From positions 1,256,144-1,320,143 of the forward strand of contig NC_031480.1 of NCBI RefSeq assembly GCF_000006565.2: a DNA stretch of 64,000 bases. The letters are read 5' to 3'. The translations under genes were made by a program, and so were the position numbers. The DNA is from Toxoplasma gondii ME49 (lineage: Eukaryota > Apicomplexa > Conoidasida > Eucoccidiorida > Sarcocystidae). Positions 24,563-36,600 of the stretch are shown piece after piece (position 1 is the stretch's first letter; each line of letters opens with the position of its first letter). A model generated the notes under the pieces. The model did no database searches, was not told where the DNA came from, and worked only from the letters and a program-made list of their open reading frames with translations.

Positions 24563-27343
24563 GCTTTTCGCTGTTTTCCGCTGGGCGCGCGAACCGTTTT
24601 TCGAGCTGACACAAAGAGAACGACCACTGACTGACGAGTCTCCCTCCCACGAAAAGGCAATCACACTGGGCAACAAGGCGGAAACCGCGCACACACATGT
24701 GTAGAAAGGCCGAAAATTCGCCGCGGAATGGATGTCTCTACGATGAACTTGAAAAGGGGCTAGGACGCATCGATGTCGTGCCTTGTATGTGCATGTGTGT
24801 TTTCCCTGACATGCACCGTTCCAACAATATCGGTGATGAGGCGGTCATGCAACTAAGCTACACGTGTCGCTGGCAACCAGATGTCGATGGTAAGGAAAGT
24901 GGAAGTCTTTTTGTACGGGAAGTCGCTGCAGTTTCCGTGTCGTTTTCAAGTACTTGTCGATATTTCGAGTTCGCCAGAACCGAGAGGGACTAGTCAGTGA
25001 AGCTCGCCAAATCGACTCGAGCATGCGAAAAAGTGCCGGTGTCACTGTGTTTCGTGGTCTCGGGGATTGCCGCTGGCCCTAATGCCTGCGTTCGTTCGCG
25101 TTCCTTGCACATGTGAGTTACCGTTTTTCGTCTTTCTAGCTTGAACTGTTCGGCCAGAAATTATTTTGGCCACCCGCTTCTGTTCATCTTCTAGTGGCAC
25201 TCCGTTACTGGAACGCTCTGCCAATAATATCCTGACCTGCGCTTCCAAATGTGGCGTCCCCAGGACTGCCTCTAACAGATCGTAGTTGCACAAGCGTTAC
25301 ACGCCTCCTGACACATCTTTTGCTTAGAGCACCTTTGCAGTAGACACGATAGCCCGTATTCTGTAGGAGCTACATGGTGGTACCCGCCAGTAACAGAACC
25401 CTTTCGGGAGCAGGAGAGGCAGTTTGATGCAAGGGAAGCCAGGTGTACATACACCTAGCAGGCTGCTCACAGCCGTCACTTCGCCAGTGACTCACACAGT
25501 TACACATTGTTATGGTGGAACATTCGGTGAGTGTTAATTTCTTGGCACCAATTTCCAACAGCATCGGTTGGCCATGTCCACGGACGGCTCCAGAAGATGC
25601 GTGTCTGACTTTAACGGCCTCTGCTGTCGTCCCTGCAACCGGCACAGCTCGACTTCGTCCACTAGTCCCGCGTAGGGTTTTGCTGCGAGGATGTCGTCTG
25701 GTGCGGGACTCTCGGGGTTGTCGCTGAAACCGCAGCGCGCTGACGGGGACTGAGGGTGCTGTGGATGTCCGGTGGCCAGTTGTACATACCGCTGCGAATG
25801 CTTATTTCGCAGAACGCCCGCGTCTGCCAGTTACGTGGGTCACAAGCGCCTACTTTCTCTCAAGCGAAATGCTGGGCTGTTCGCCTGTTGATGGTACGCC
25901 ATCAGTCTTCAACGACGTCTCAAGCGGCTACTGTTGAACAGAAACAAAATTCCTGTCGAGCGGGAAACACCGCTTTCTCCTCTTGCGCTTGTTGCCGGTG
26001 AAAAAAACACTCAGCCGATTGAATGAGACGCCTTTCGAACATGCAGGTTCCCTCGAAAGTCCCCGTCCGGAAAGACTCTGCGCGCCTACACTGTTGCGGG
26101 AAGGCTGCTGATGTTTACGGGTCAGTTTTCGGCACATGGAGCTGACCTCATCAAGAGATGAAATGAGGAAAGAGCCATGCCGCAGAGACTAGAGGTATCC
26201 TTGACTCGTTTCTTTGTGATCTGACGGTTTGTGATCACCGTCGTTCTGTTGAATTACACTGCTGCTTATCATAACACCTGTTCCTCCCTTTCGCCAGGGC
26301 ACACAGTTTCAGGGGCCAGGATGACAGTTCGTTATCTGCAGAGTCTTCTCCATGGAACTCGCTATGCCAGTTGGAGGCTGCAGACTCCCAGAATTCTGAG
26401 GTTGGGTAACGACGCTTTGGTTTCTGTATCGAGATGAGACGGCAAGAAGGCACTGGGACGTGGCACGGCAAGCATAAGCATGTGCGCCAACTCAGACTCT
26501 TGCAGCCACCGGCGTTCTTCTTTGAGCATGGAGCTAGTCGCCAAACGAATAGTCTCTTGTTGTCTGAAGCGCATCTCATGACCTGTGCAGAAAGTCTTTT
26601 TACACAAGACATCGCTGGTGCTGATGCTCATGTCACTCTTCAAAACCCCTCAAACCCAGAGGCTGAAGCAAGCTCGAGAAACCACTGATTGTTACTGTCC
26701 AGAAGGAGGCATCCTTTCTTTCTGCACGTCCGATTCGTGGACCCTGAGGAAGTCCTTATATCCCTACTTTGCTACCGCCAACACAACGCAGACCGGCACC
26801 CTCGGTCTTGACCCGCCGGCACCCTCGAAGCTGGACTTTCTTTGCGCGGTGTGTCACCGCGTTCCACCCACGACGGCAAAGCGCTTCTTATCTCTTCTGC
26901 CCACACCGAGAGTTTGTCGAGACCACACACACTCGTGCATGCCATTAGGTGTCTGGGGAGGATGCCTTTTACCAAGGTACCTTTCCTCTCAAGGTTGTCT
27001 GGCATCGATTTGAGGTGCACGCATGCACGCGCGTTTTGTCAACCGTCTAAGAAGCGTCACCGAAGCCTGAGAACGCACAAGAAACAGAATTGTTTCCGCT
27101 TAGAAAAACGCTAATTCATTCAGGTATGACCGGGCAGCCTCGCCTTGTCATTCGGTTGTGTCTAGCTCCTTTCTAAAGTTCGTTTATCCTCAGAGCGGCT
27201 GTCACTAGACCGGAGACGGCGCACGGGTGGCGGCTGCAGAACAAGACACGCGACTTGTCGGAAGCGTTTCAGAGTTTTCACCCTTCACTTTGGTCTTTCG
27301 GCGACGGAGGAGTTTCTTCAGATGCTTCAAACTGCGCGGAAAA
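24563..27343. other. Intergenic region, Alba 3' side and deacylase upstream region
   Basis: These 2.8 kb lie between two genes on the + strand. Only short scattered open frames occur, none resembling a protein. It should contain the Alba 3' untranslated region and the promoter of the deacylase. A dyad AGGTGTACATACACCT sits at 25441-25456. Nothing else was recognised. Confidence 0.6.
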
Positions 27344-30300
27344 ATGCGGATGGTCTTGCAGCGAGTCGAGAGCGCCTGCGTGCAGGTGGTCGAAACAGGC
27401 GAACTTGCGGGGAAGATCGGTCGCGGCATTGTCTGTCTCCTCGGGATCAGCGGCGAAGACAAGTGGTATGTTTCTTCTTTTCATGGCACATTTTCCCCAG
27501 CTTTTTGTAAGACGTTCTGTAGAGGTTTCACATTCCTAATCTTCAAGTGGCCGTCGCAACCTTGCACGTCATTCAGCGTTTACTCATCTGATTCGACATC
27601 CGGCGTCGCCTTCTCTACAGAATATCTCGTAAAACTCGTCGTACAGCCCTCCCCACGTCCGTTTCTCCCACAAATCCACTCACCCACAAAGCTCAACTCT
27701 TCTGTGTCTATTTTGGAACTGAGACGTTCCCGCAACACGCGTCTACGCTCCGCTACATATGCGCATTCTACATAAACACCCTCTCCTGAAAATACAGTCA
27801 CATGTTGCCTTTTCTCCATCCAGACAAAGCATTTGTTTCTGGAGACAGTCGGGTGATGCGCAGGAGGCGAAACAAACCGTTGCAGTGTGAATGGCTTATT
27901 TTCGCTGCTTGTTTGTGGTCTTCAATGCGGTGTCTTCTGTTCTCGATAGGGAGGATGCCGACTACTGCATTCGAAAGTGCTTGAAGTCGAGACTCTGGGA
28001 CGGTGAGAGAAGAACGGGAGAGTCTCCCATCTTTGATCAAAGAAAAGGGGATCTCTTGTCCAGGGTTCTTGACAGGCGTCGAAAGAGCCTCCTCTCTCGC
28101 TTGTCTGTTCTCTCTGGTGTCGCGGTCTTCGTTCCGGTTTTCTATCTCGCATCTCTGCACGTTTCGCATGCTGTTCCTTCTCCGTTTTCTCTTTTCCTCG
28201 CTGGACATCCTGCTTCTCTTTCATCCCAGGTTCCTGGCTGCCTCCAGAGTTGTCGTTTCTCTCTTGGTGAAGGGTGTCCTCCGGTTCCTTCTTCTTTCTC
28301 CTCTGCGCCCTTCTTTCGTTTGGCCTGTCTCTTCTCTTGCTCCTTCCCTCTTTTCGTTGTGCATTCACTTCACCCGGTGACGCGTGTTCGCGACAGATGC
28401 CGGATGCGAGGAGCTGCGCATGTTAAGCTTTCCTTCGCTGTCTCGCGTTCTGCATTGTGCTTTTGTTCTGGCGAGGTTCATCTTTTTTGCAGATGTGAAG
28501 GACCCCTCCAAAAGCTGGGCCTCTTGCGTCGTCGACAGAGATTACGGTACGCTCGAGCTTTTGCTAGTTGCGTTTCTTGTCTCTGTTCTCTTTTCAAACG
28601 CCTCTCACTGTCACTTCATGCTCTGTCTCGCCTTCTCACCTTTGACTCTTTGCCCCCTTTCCCTCTCACATCTTCTCGCGTAGGTGTCTCCTCAGCTTCC
28701 TCTGCGTCGAGTCGCGTTTCCCTGTCTTTTCACCATTTGCTTCCGTCCTTTGCTGTGTCTCAAGAGCGCCTGTCCTCTTCGCTTGGATCCAGAGAAAGAA
28801 AAGCTCTTCCCTTTCGAAAAACGAAGATGCCTCGAATTCCCCTCCTTGCTTGCGCCCCCGTCTCCGTTTCCTTTTTCGTTTCCTTTTTTTTCGGTCGAGC
28901 GCAGCATTCTTACGTCTGCGTATTCTCATATCGACTGCAATGGATGTGTTGACGCTCTTTTTCCATTGGTATCCATTTCGGTCCTGCTGTTCTCCGTGCT
29001 TTCTTCGAATGCGTGAATGCATGTATCGAGCCTTGTATCTATCTCTGTATCTCTCTGTGCATCTCTCCCTCTCTGTGTCTCTCTCTGCCTATCTCTCTCT
29101 CTCTCTATCTGTCTCCCTATCTATCTATCTGTCTATCTATCTGTCTCTCTTTCTATCTCTCTATCTCTGTGTCTCTCTGTCTATGTAGACTGTGTAAATT
29201 GGTAGAAAGGTATATACTTGTAGATGCAAATATGCGTAGTGCGTGCGACAATGGATTTTCTAGCTCGCGGTTTACGTTCTTCCCACTCACGTTATGCTGT
29301 CTATACAGAGGTGCTCGTCGTTTCTCAGTTTACCCTTATGGGGCATCTGAAAAAAGGGAACAAACCTGATTTCCATGCAGGTGAGTGTTCCAGCCTTTTT
29401 GGCTGCCTCCTGGCTTTCCACAGGTCCTCGCTGGCCCTCCGTTTCTTTGCTGTCGGGTCTTTTCCTTCTTTCTTCCTCCCTTCAGTCCATTCTCTTCTTG
29501 ATTTGCTGTGCTTGTCCTTCCACCTCAACGTTTCTTGTCTTCGTTCATTCTTTCTCTTCCTCCCGCCCCTGCGTCTACCAAGGGTCTTGTCCTTTCTCTG
29601 TGCGTCGTCGTTCTCGACGCGCATGCTCATCCCTTCAAATGCATCTGTATGTAAATACATAAATACATATACATATATACGTATATATATATATATATAT
29701 ATATCCGTCTTGGTTTATGAAGAGACTAGCTTTTCTCGTTTCTGTCGATTTCATTAGTTATCCAGCAGGTTGTCTCTCTCTACGTACCTTCAACTTTCTC
29801 TCTTTCCCCTCTCACTCTCTCGTTCTTTTTCTCTCTACGCATGTACGTATATATGCATATAGATGTAAAAAATACAGACCTCTACATCTCTCCGTCCATG
29901 GATATACAGGTTCGTGTATGTCTGTTCTTCTCTGTATAACTAATGCGATCAATGATTCGTATGTGTTAGCAATTTGTATTTGTAGAAAGCATGTTTCCGA
30001 ATGTGGCTGTGAAAGGATCAACACGTGTAGGTACACTCAATCCACGAGAAGCGTTTCTGTGTACTTTCACCTGTATAAATTTACTTTCGTGTGTGTATTT
30101 CTGCCTTCGTCCATACACTCTGAATTTTTGCCGCTTATATTTTTCCATCTCTGTATCTTCTTCAGGTACAATTCACCTGTTTATGTATTTGTTTCCTGCA
30201 CTTTGAAACTATTTCTTCAATGTTTTTGCGCTTGCGTCTGCGCGGTCACTTCAGCCATGAGTCCTGACCAAGCTCGTAGCCTGTTCGAGAAGGTCGTGGC

Positions 30301-30471
30301 GGAGATGAGGCGACAATACAAACCAGAAAAAATTCAAACTGGGAAATTCCAAAACTACATGCGTAGGTTCTTTGCCAGTGGGCCGTTCTGCACTCTCGAC
30401 CCATACTTGCTTTATATATCTTTCTATTACCGTTCCAATCGTTTCCTGTGCTCAGGCTTTAAATGCAGGCC

Positions 30472-30520
<49 letters not shown>

Positions 30521-30793
30521 GTCTCGGTATATGCATATAACTGCATATATACATGTATGTTTTTTATATGTAGATACATATATTTGCATCAACATGTATT
30601 CGCATATAGATGTATACTATATATATATATATGTATATATATAGGTAGACGTGGAGGAGTTACATGCGCCGTCTTGGTATGCTTGTTGTGCTTGCCAGGA
30701 AGTGTGGACGTTTCCGAATCAGTTTCTACGTCTTTCGTCTGTTGCTTCCTGTCTGTGATTTCTTCCTCAGTTCTCTCCCATCTGCAAACGAGC

Positions 30794-30844
<51 letters not shown>

Positions 30845-31385
30845 TATGGGTATACATTCATGTAGTTACGTTTATGTACTTGAATGTAGACATAACTGAG
30901 TCTTTGTCGAGGAGTCGTCACTTGAGCATTTGCCGGGGTCTACAGTGCGTCGTGGTTCACACAAGAGAGTTGCAGGAAGGTCATGTCTTTGGATTTTTCG
31001 ATGGTCAGCGTTCACGATTTCCGGGCCGCGCCACAGAGGCTGTCGGAACTGCTTTTCGCTCTTTAAAATTTTTTGGGTTTTACTTGTTTTTTGCTGTTTT
31101 GCCTTTTGTTGCTTTAAATCAGGCGTCGAACTAGTCAACGACGGACCGGTGACGATCCTTGTGGACTCCACGCAAGCGCAGCTCCCGAAAATCAAAGAAA
31201 GAAAACTGCCGCCTAAAGGGTCTTCAAGAGATGCGGTCGCCCAGGAGGCGCACAACTCTTCTCCGCCTTCTTCTGCCTGTCTCACTGCACATGCTACAAC
31301 GGGAGAGGGGAAGAATGAAGAGAAACAGGAGATCAAAACCAAGAGGGCCGATACACTAAATGGAAGAGAGGAGAGTGAGGCGTGA
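27344..31385 (+). CDS. DTD: D-aminoacyl-tRNA deacylase
   Basis: Hydrolyses D-aminoacyl-tRNA (and mischarged glycyl-tRNA), keeping D-amino acids out of translation. Exons: 27344-27465, 27950-28002, 28493-28546, 29309-29380, 30255-30362, 31123-31385, all in phase, 223 residues. The N-terminus MRMVLQRVESACV fits the family start. EDADYCIRKCLKSRLWD follows, then the catalytic VSQFTLMGHLKKG (family SQFTLYG), then FHAAMSPDQARSLFE and the Gly-cisPro loop VNDGPVTILVDS. The fold is complete by about residue 150. The last 70 or so residues, encoded in exon 6, form a charged Lys/Glu/Ser-rich tail absent from bacterial and animal DTD. The NDGPVT loop points to DTD rather than the animal ATD paralogue. 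The ATG chosen is the first in frame and gives the canonical N-terminus. Introns are long for such a small gene and hold (TA)n and CT-rich repeats. Confidence 0.95.
29035..29185. repeat. CT/TATC-rich degenerate microsatellite
   Basis: About 150 bases built almost only of CTCTGT, CTCTCTAT and CTATCTAT units, in the third intron of the deacylase gene. The open frame across it on the + strand reads as Leu/Ser/Tyr repeats and is not coding. Confidence 0.85.
30474..30514. repeat. (TA)n microsatellite
   Basis: About 20 TA units in the last intron of the deacylase gene; a shorter run lies at 29682-29704 in the preceding intron. Confidence 0.95.
30800..30841. repeat. (TA)n microsatellite
   Basis: About 21 TA units, also in the last deacylase intron, 290 bases after the previous tract. 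Confidence 0.95.
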
Positions 31386-32593
31386 GAATCGAAAGAGGAA
31401 CCCATAACATGAACTAAAATATTCATAAGCTTTTAATCCTTTATTAAAACTTGCCTTTATAGGCCTTCCTCCATAACGAATCGGTTCCTTCTTCAACAGG
31501 CAAATAGTTAGGTTCATATAACCTTCTCTTTGAAAGAAATTATGTTAAAGAACTTTCTAATAAAGAAAGTTTTAAATTTTTTTTAAAAAAACGATAGAGA
31601 CGGGGAATGTTTTCTTCTCCCGTGTTCTCTCTTTCCGTGTCTCTCTCTCGGACGCTCTGGCGAGCAACTGGTCTCTGCTTCCCTCTGTCCTCATCTGTCG
31701 TGTATCGCGAACCTGTCTCTCCTTTTTTCGTCGTTCGTTTCCAGATGTTCTTCTGACTTCTTTGTCTCTCACTATAGTTTCGTAGTCTCTGCTTCTGCCT
31801 CAGCCTTTGTTTTGCTCCTTTCTCTCGGGGTTCTCGGCCTTCATCTGTGAAACTTTCTCAGTCGCTTTCTCGTCTGCTCTGTGGATCTCTCCTCGCCTCG
31901 GCTGCGGCAGGCTGAGCATCAAACGCGCGTTTCCAGTGACTCTGGCTTCCCTTCTTCTCGCTGTGTAAAAGAGACAAAGCTTTTCTTGTTTCGGGATTTG
32001 GCTGACATTTCGTGTCTCTACGCTTCATTCGGTTCCCTCGCGTTCGTTTTCGGGGAACTCGCCTCTCCAGGAGACAGTCGAGTAGCACTGAGACCACAGG
32101 AAGGAGATGTCTGCCACTATGAAAAGGACTTGGATGCAGGACGCAAACGCCACGAAGGGAAGGATTCTGTCGCAACTCAATGCGGCAGAGAGTTAAGCAA
32201 GCGAGCGTTGAAACGGACTGTGTTGTCGCTGATGCAAATGCCCTTTTCTGGGTTGTACTTACAGCGGGTTCGACTGTCAGGCGGCCGTCGTGTTTGTGTA
32301 TTACCGACTGTGAGTTCTCTTGTGCGTTCCATGATTCAACATATTTCTTTGACGGACGTACAGACCTTTTTCGCTTCGACAGGTGACTGCTTACGCTCCG
32401 GAAACGTCGAAGCTCGGTCTTGGCATTCAAACAGAAAATAGACGCTACCCTCAGACCTCTGTGTCCGCGATAGACTCGAGAGCTTTCCTCATCGTTTCAC
32501 GCATATGCATCTAAATATAAAATGGCATACAGCTATATACATGCATATGCCTATATTAATACTAGACATACAAATGTATATGTATAAATAAAA

Positions 32594-32627
<34 letters not shown>

Positions 32628-33679
32628 GTGGATATGTAAAGAGAGAGCACCACGGGCAGTAGAGACCGCGAAACTCTTCTGACACTTGGGGACGCAGTTT
32701 TTCTTTTTTTCTGACGTTCCTCGCACTGGGAAATCCAAATTCGGACAATATGGCAGATGTGGCTATGAGTCGGCCACCCTGCAGATCTGCTTGGCATTTC
32801 GCGCTCCCGAATAGATCTATTCTTTTTTCGGTGCCTGGGCGATGCGCGTCTTCTTCGAGGGCTCTCGTGAAGTTGTTCTTTTCAACCTCTAAAAATGTGT
32901 CTTTGATTCTCTGCTCTCCAGTAAAATCGGCGTCCGTCTCTAACCTATGCGCAGTCGGTTTTTCTTTCAAAACTCTGTTTCTTTCCGTGCTCTGGAGACT
33001 CCACGCTGTTCCCCCGCGGAATGCGCAGACGCCAAGGCGCCTGCGCTGTGAAGACATTTCGATGTTTGATTCTTCGAGCTCTCCTCAGCATCCCAGAAGA
33101 AAACATGCGCTCGGGCCACAACGGTGAATAAAACGAGCAGCGACAAAAGAATCAAGAGAGGTAGGAACAGAGAGGAGGAAGAGACGGCAAACGCGAAAAG
33201 AGAGAGGAACACAAAGAAGACGAGAAGCAAAAATTCTCAAGCATCGGCAGAGAGACGAACGAGAGACAGACGCAAAGAAGCGTGACGGTGAGCTCATATG
33301 CCGACCTGGGCGAGGACGAAAACAAATCTCACGTACAGAGAAAGGTTCCGGATTTTTCTCTTCTCCGTTGCTTCTTTCCTCTTGCCCTTTCACTTAGGTC
33401 TTCTCTCCTTCCACTTGTCGCTGTTTGTACGGTTCCTTCATCTCTTGGTTGCATGCGTTCTCTCGCTTTTGAGTGTTGTCGCCCCTATCTTATTCCTCGT
33501 CCTCTCTTTTCTCCCGTCGTTTTTCCTCCCTCAGCTCTTCTCTCCCTCAGCTCTTCTCTTGGCATATCTTCTAACCGGCCTCTGCTTCGTCTCCCGTCCT
33601 CCCCATTGCACGCGTTTCACTGTCTCTGCGTCACTTCACCTTTCGCTCCCTCTGCTTCTCCGGTTTCTGCTTCCACGCC
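31386..33679. other. Convergent intergenic region, deacylase and unknown gene
   Basis: This 2.3 kb between two facing stop codons should hold the two 3' untranslated regions. An AT-rich stretch at 31410-31590 contains AATAAAG (about 31558), a candidate polyadenylation signal for the deacylase. Open frames of 120-190 codons exist on both strands (31881-32441 +, 32750-33127 +, 32551-33057 -). Their translations show no recognisable family, and the last runs into a (TA)n tract at 32595-32624, so I do not call them genes. Confidence 0.55.
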
Positions 33680-36600
33680 CTAGTCTGCCTCTTCTCGCTC
33701 TCCTTCTTCTCCCTCTTCTTCTTTTTTCGCCGTCCTTTTTGAGGCTTTGCGGGTGCGTGAGAGGAAGCGCGAGGCGTTCCGAGAGAGGAGCGAAGCCTGC
33801 GCTTGCAAGAGGCAGTTCACATCCAGAAGCTCGCGCATACTGAGAAACCGCGGCTGCTGAACACGGGGCGAAGAGGACCGCAGAAGCGACAGCAAAGCAG
33901 CCATCCTGCTCGCGGCCGCCATGTGTTCGTACATCTGTGCGCATGCAAGGAAACGCAGAAAAAAGAGATAAAAAACAACGAAAACAGAGAAGAGGGAGAA
34001 CGAGACAAAAGACAGAAGAGGAGGGAAAAGCACGCAAGGAAACAGAACGAAAGGACAAACAATACAGATGCAAGAAAAGGAAAAACGCATGTCCACATGC
34101 AAACAATCACGAGGATGCTTTGTCTACAAGAGAAGAGACAGGAGATCACGACATGTCATGGGACGTAAAAACAAAACTGCAGAAGCCAATCTTGGAAGTC
34201 TCAAATATCCATCTAGATCAATCTTTCTACCTCGTTCTACGACTGCACATCTATCTCTCTCCAGCCAACGATCCGTCGAGCCGCCTCCACCTTTGCCTAT
34301 CTATCGCTACTACTCTCTTGCTGCCTGCGGCTACGCGACTCTCTTCGCATGCAGATACACGAACATGCACATATTCATGTTTTCTTACACCGCAGAAAAC
34401 ACGAAAAAATAACATAACGACGTCGCAACGAAGCCAAAAATATGCATATTTATGCATATATATTCGCAAGTACACTCACACGACCATTTATCTGCCTACA
34501 AGTATATGCATGCGCGCTTGGGTGAAAAAAGAGGAGAGAGCTGTGTGTTGAGAGTACCTGACGTAGCTGCTTATGGAGGGAGAGGAGGAGTTTGACAGAC
34601 TGAGTGCATGCGTCACTTTCTTCCTGGATTTCGCAGACTTCTCCTCGTCCATCTTCGCTTTTCCCCTCGTCTGGCAAACTGCCGGAGGCCAAGGCAGCGC
34701 CTGCAGTGCGCCACTCTCGCAGAGCCTGGTTGATCATCTGAAGACGGAGAAGGAACAGAGTCACGACAAGGAGACACTACGGCTGAGGAGACGAAACACG
34801 AAGAAAAACTGGTGAGCAACAGAGTAAAACAAGAAGACAACGGAACGAAGTAAAACTAAGGAAATCACCAATCATAGACGAGGCTCGACCTCGAGAGTGG
34901 ATTCGTCCTTTCTTCTCTCCCTTGTCCTCTCATTCTCTCCTCTTTCGTCTGTCGTTTCTTCTGCCGTTCGCGCCGTCTCTCCTCTTCGTTTCCTCCCCTT
35001 CTTTCGCTCCCTCTATGTTCCCTTTTTCTCTTAAAACTTTGCGCGACTTCGTTCTCACCTCTCGGCAATCCCCTTGGCCCTGACTTGCCGTCCAGAGCTG
35101 CTGCACGCGCACAGCGACAAACGCTCCACACAAATCGATTCCTGGCAGCCTCCACTTGTCGCCTTCTTTCTCTTCTTTCTTTCCTTTCTCTGCTTTCTTT
35201 TCGTTCTGTTCCTTCTCTGCGTCTCTCTCCTCGCTCCCTTCTTCGTCACTCCGACTGCGTCGACGCTTGCACCCGCGTCCTTTCCTTCCCCCAGTCTCTC
35301 CCTGGCGCGACGAAGAGGACGCGGGAGAAGAAGAGGAAGAAGAGGAAGAAGAGGAAGAAGGAGAAGAAGGCGAAGAAGCAGGTGACGTTTCCTCTTCTCT
35401 GCGGACGCAGAAATCTATTGCCGCGTCGATGAGGGCCGACCAGCGAGCAGATCCTTCTGTTTCCTCTGCGTTGGCAGGGACGAGGGAGTCCGACTAAAAA
35501 CCAAGACAGAATCGAGGAAGGTAGGGGGATGAGAGAAGCGACATGGAATCGCAGGGAGGCGGCAGAAAAAGCAAAGATGCGAGAGAAAATGCGGAAAGAT
35601 GCGAACATCGGAGCGAGGCCTCTGACGTGAAGACGGAGGCGGCGGGGACAAGGGAGCACGAGAAAAGAAGAGAGGAGAAGACGAAAAACCAAGAGAAGAA
35701 AGAAAAACCTGGAGCCAAGCGCGAATGCACCAAGCAACGGGGAGAACAGACTTTCTTTGTGTTTGTTGCATGAGAGAAAATTTATCCAAGAAATCAGACG
35801 GGGAAACTCACCAGCGGGCGAGACGGACCGACGAACTCATCTTCGTTCCGCCGCGAGTCACGTCCTCCCTCTGCCTGCTGCGACTCGCGGAGACCCATTT
35901 CTCTCTCCTTCGCGGCGCCTGTCGCTTCCACTTTCACAGAAGAGAACCAAGCAGAACGCATATGTTCTCGGTTCTGCTCCTGTGGAGAGGACGAGGAAGA
36001 ACGCGACGAAGGAGACGAGGAAGAGGAAGAAGCGGGAGAAACAGAAGACGACGAGGAGGAAGAAGACGCGGAAGAAGGCGATGAGGAAGGCGAATAAGAC
36101 GGACGGCGCTTTTTCTTCTTCGAACTGACGTCGACGACCGCGCAGGCAGACGAGAAGAGAGGAAACGAGCCCTGAGAGAAGACAGCAGGAAACGAAAGAG
36201 GTGGAGGGATAGACCAGGGGAGAGAGAAAAGGAGAAAGGAAGAGAGCGACGGAGAGTGAACAGGGTGAGGAAGAAGTGGAGTGCCAGAGAGACGGCTCCA
36301 CACAAAAGGGGAGAGGACGAGAAGCGAGGCCAGAAAGAGAGAGAAGACAGCGAGGAGAAATAAGATAGGTGAGATGCACTCGTTGAGATTTCGTTCGCCT
36401 CATGTCTTTTTGCCACCGGCGTCTCTCTGCAGAATCTTTTAAGTCGTAGTGGGTTTCTTCTCTCCTTGCTACCATCACGCAGATCTCGTCCGCGTCCGTT
36501 CACGCGTTCAGTCGCTTTTTTCTTTCTCCTTTCCGGGCAAGCAACTGGTAGTTGGGTGTCCATTTTTGAAAAAGAAATCCAAAAAAGAGACGGAACTTCG

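Noticed and set aside
27891..28952. A 353-codon + strand open frame overlapping deacylase exons 2 and 3
   Set aside because: It is mostly intron sequence read through. The exon frames fixed by the DTD family do not continue in it, and the extra translation is Ser/Leu/Phe-rich from pyrimidine bias.
29035..29185. CT/TATC tract as a telomere-like or satellite array
   Set aside because: Units are irregular and short, and it sits inside an intron of a supported gene.
31881..32441. A 186-codon + strand open frame after the deacylase
   Set aside because: No ATG start, no recognisable motif, and its position fits the deacylase 3' untranslated region.
32551..33057. A 168-codon - strand ORF starting MSSQRRR
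   Set aside because: It has a true ATG but runs into a (TA)n tract giving YIYIYI, and no family is recognisable. It is more likely 3' untranslated sequence of the unknown gene.
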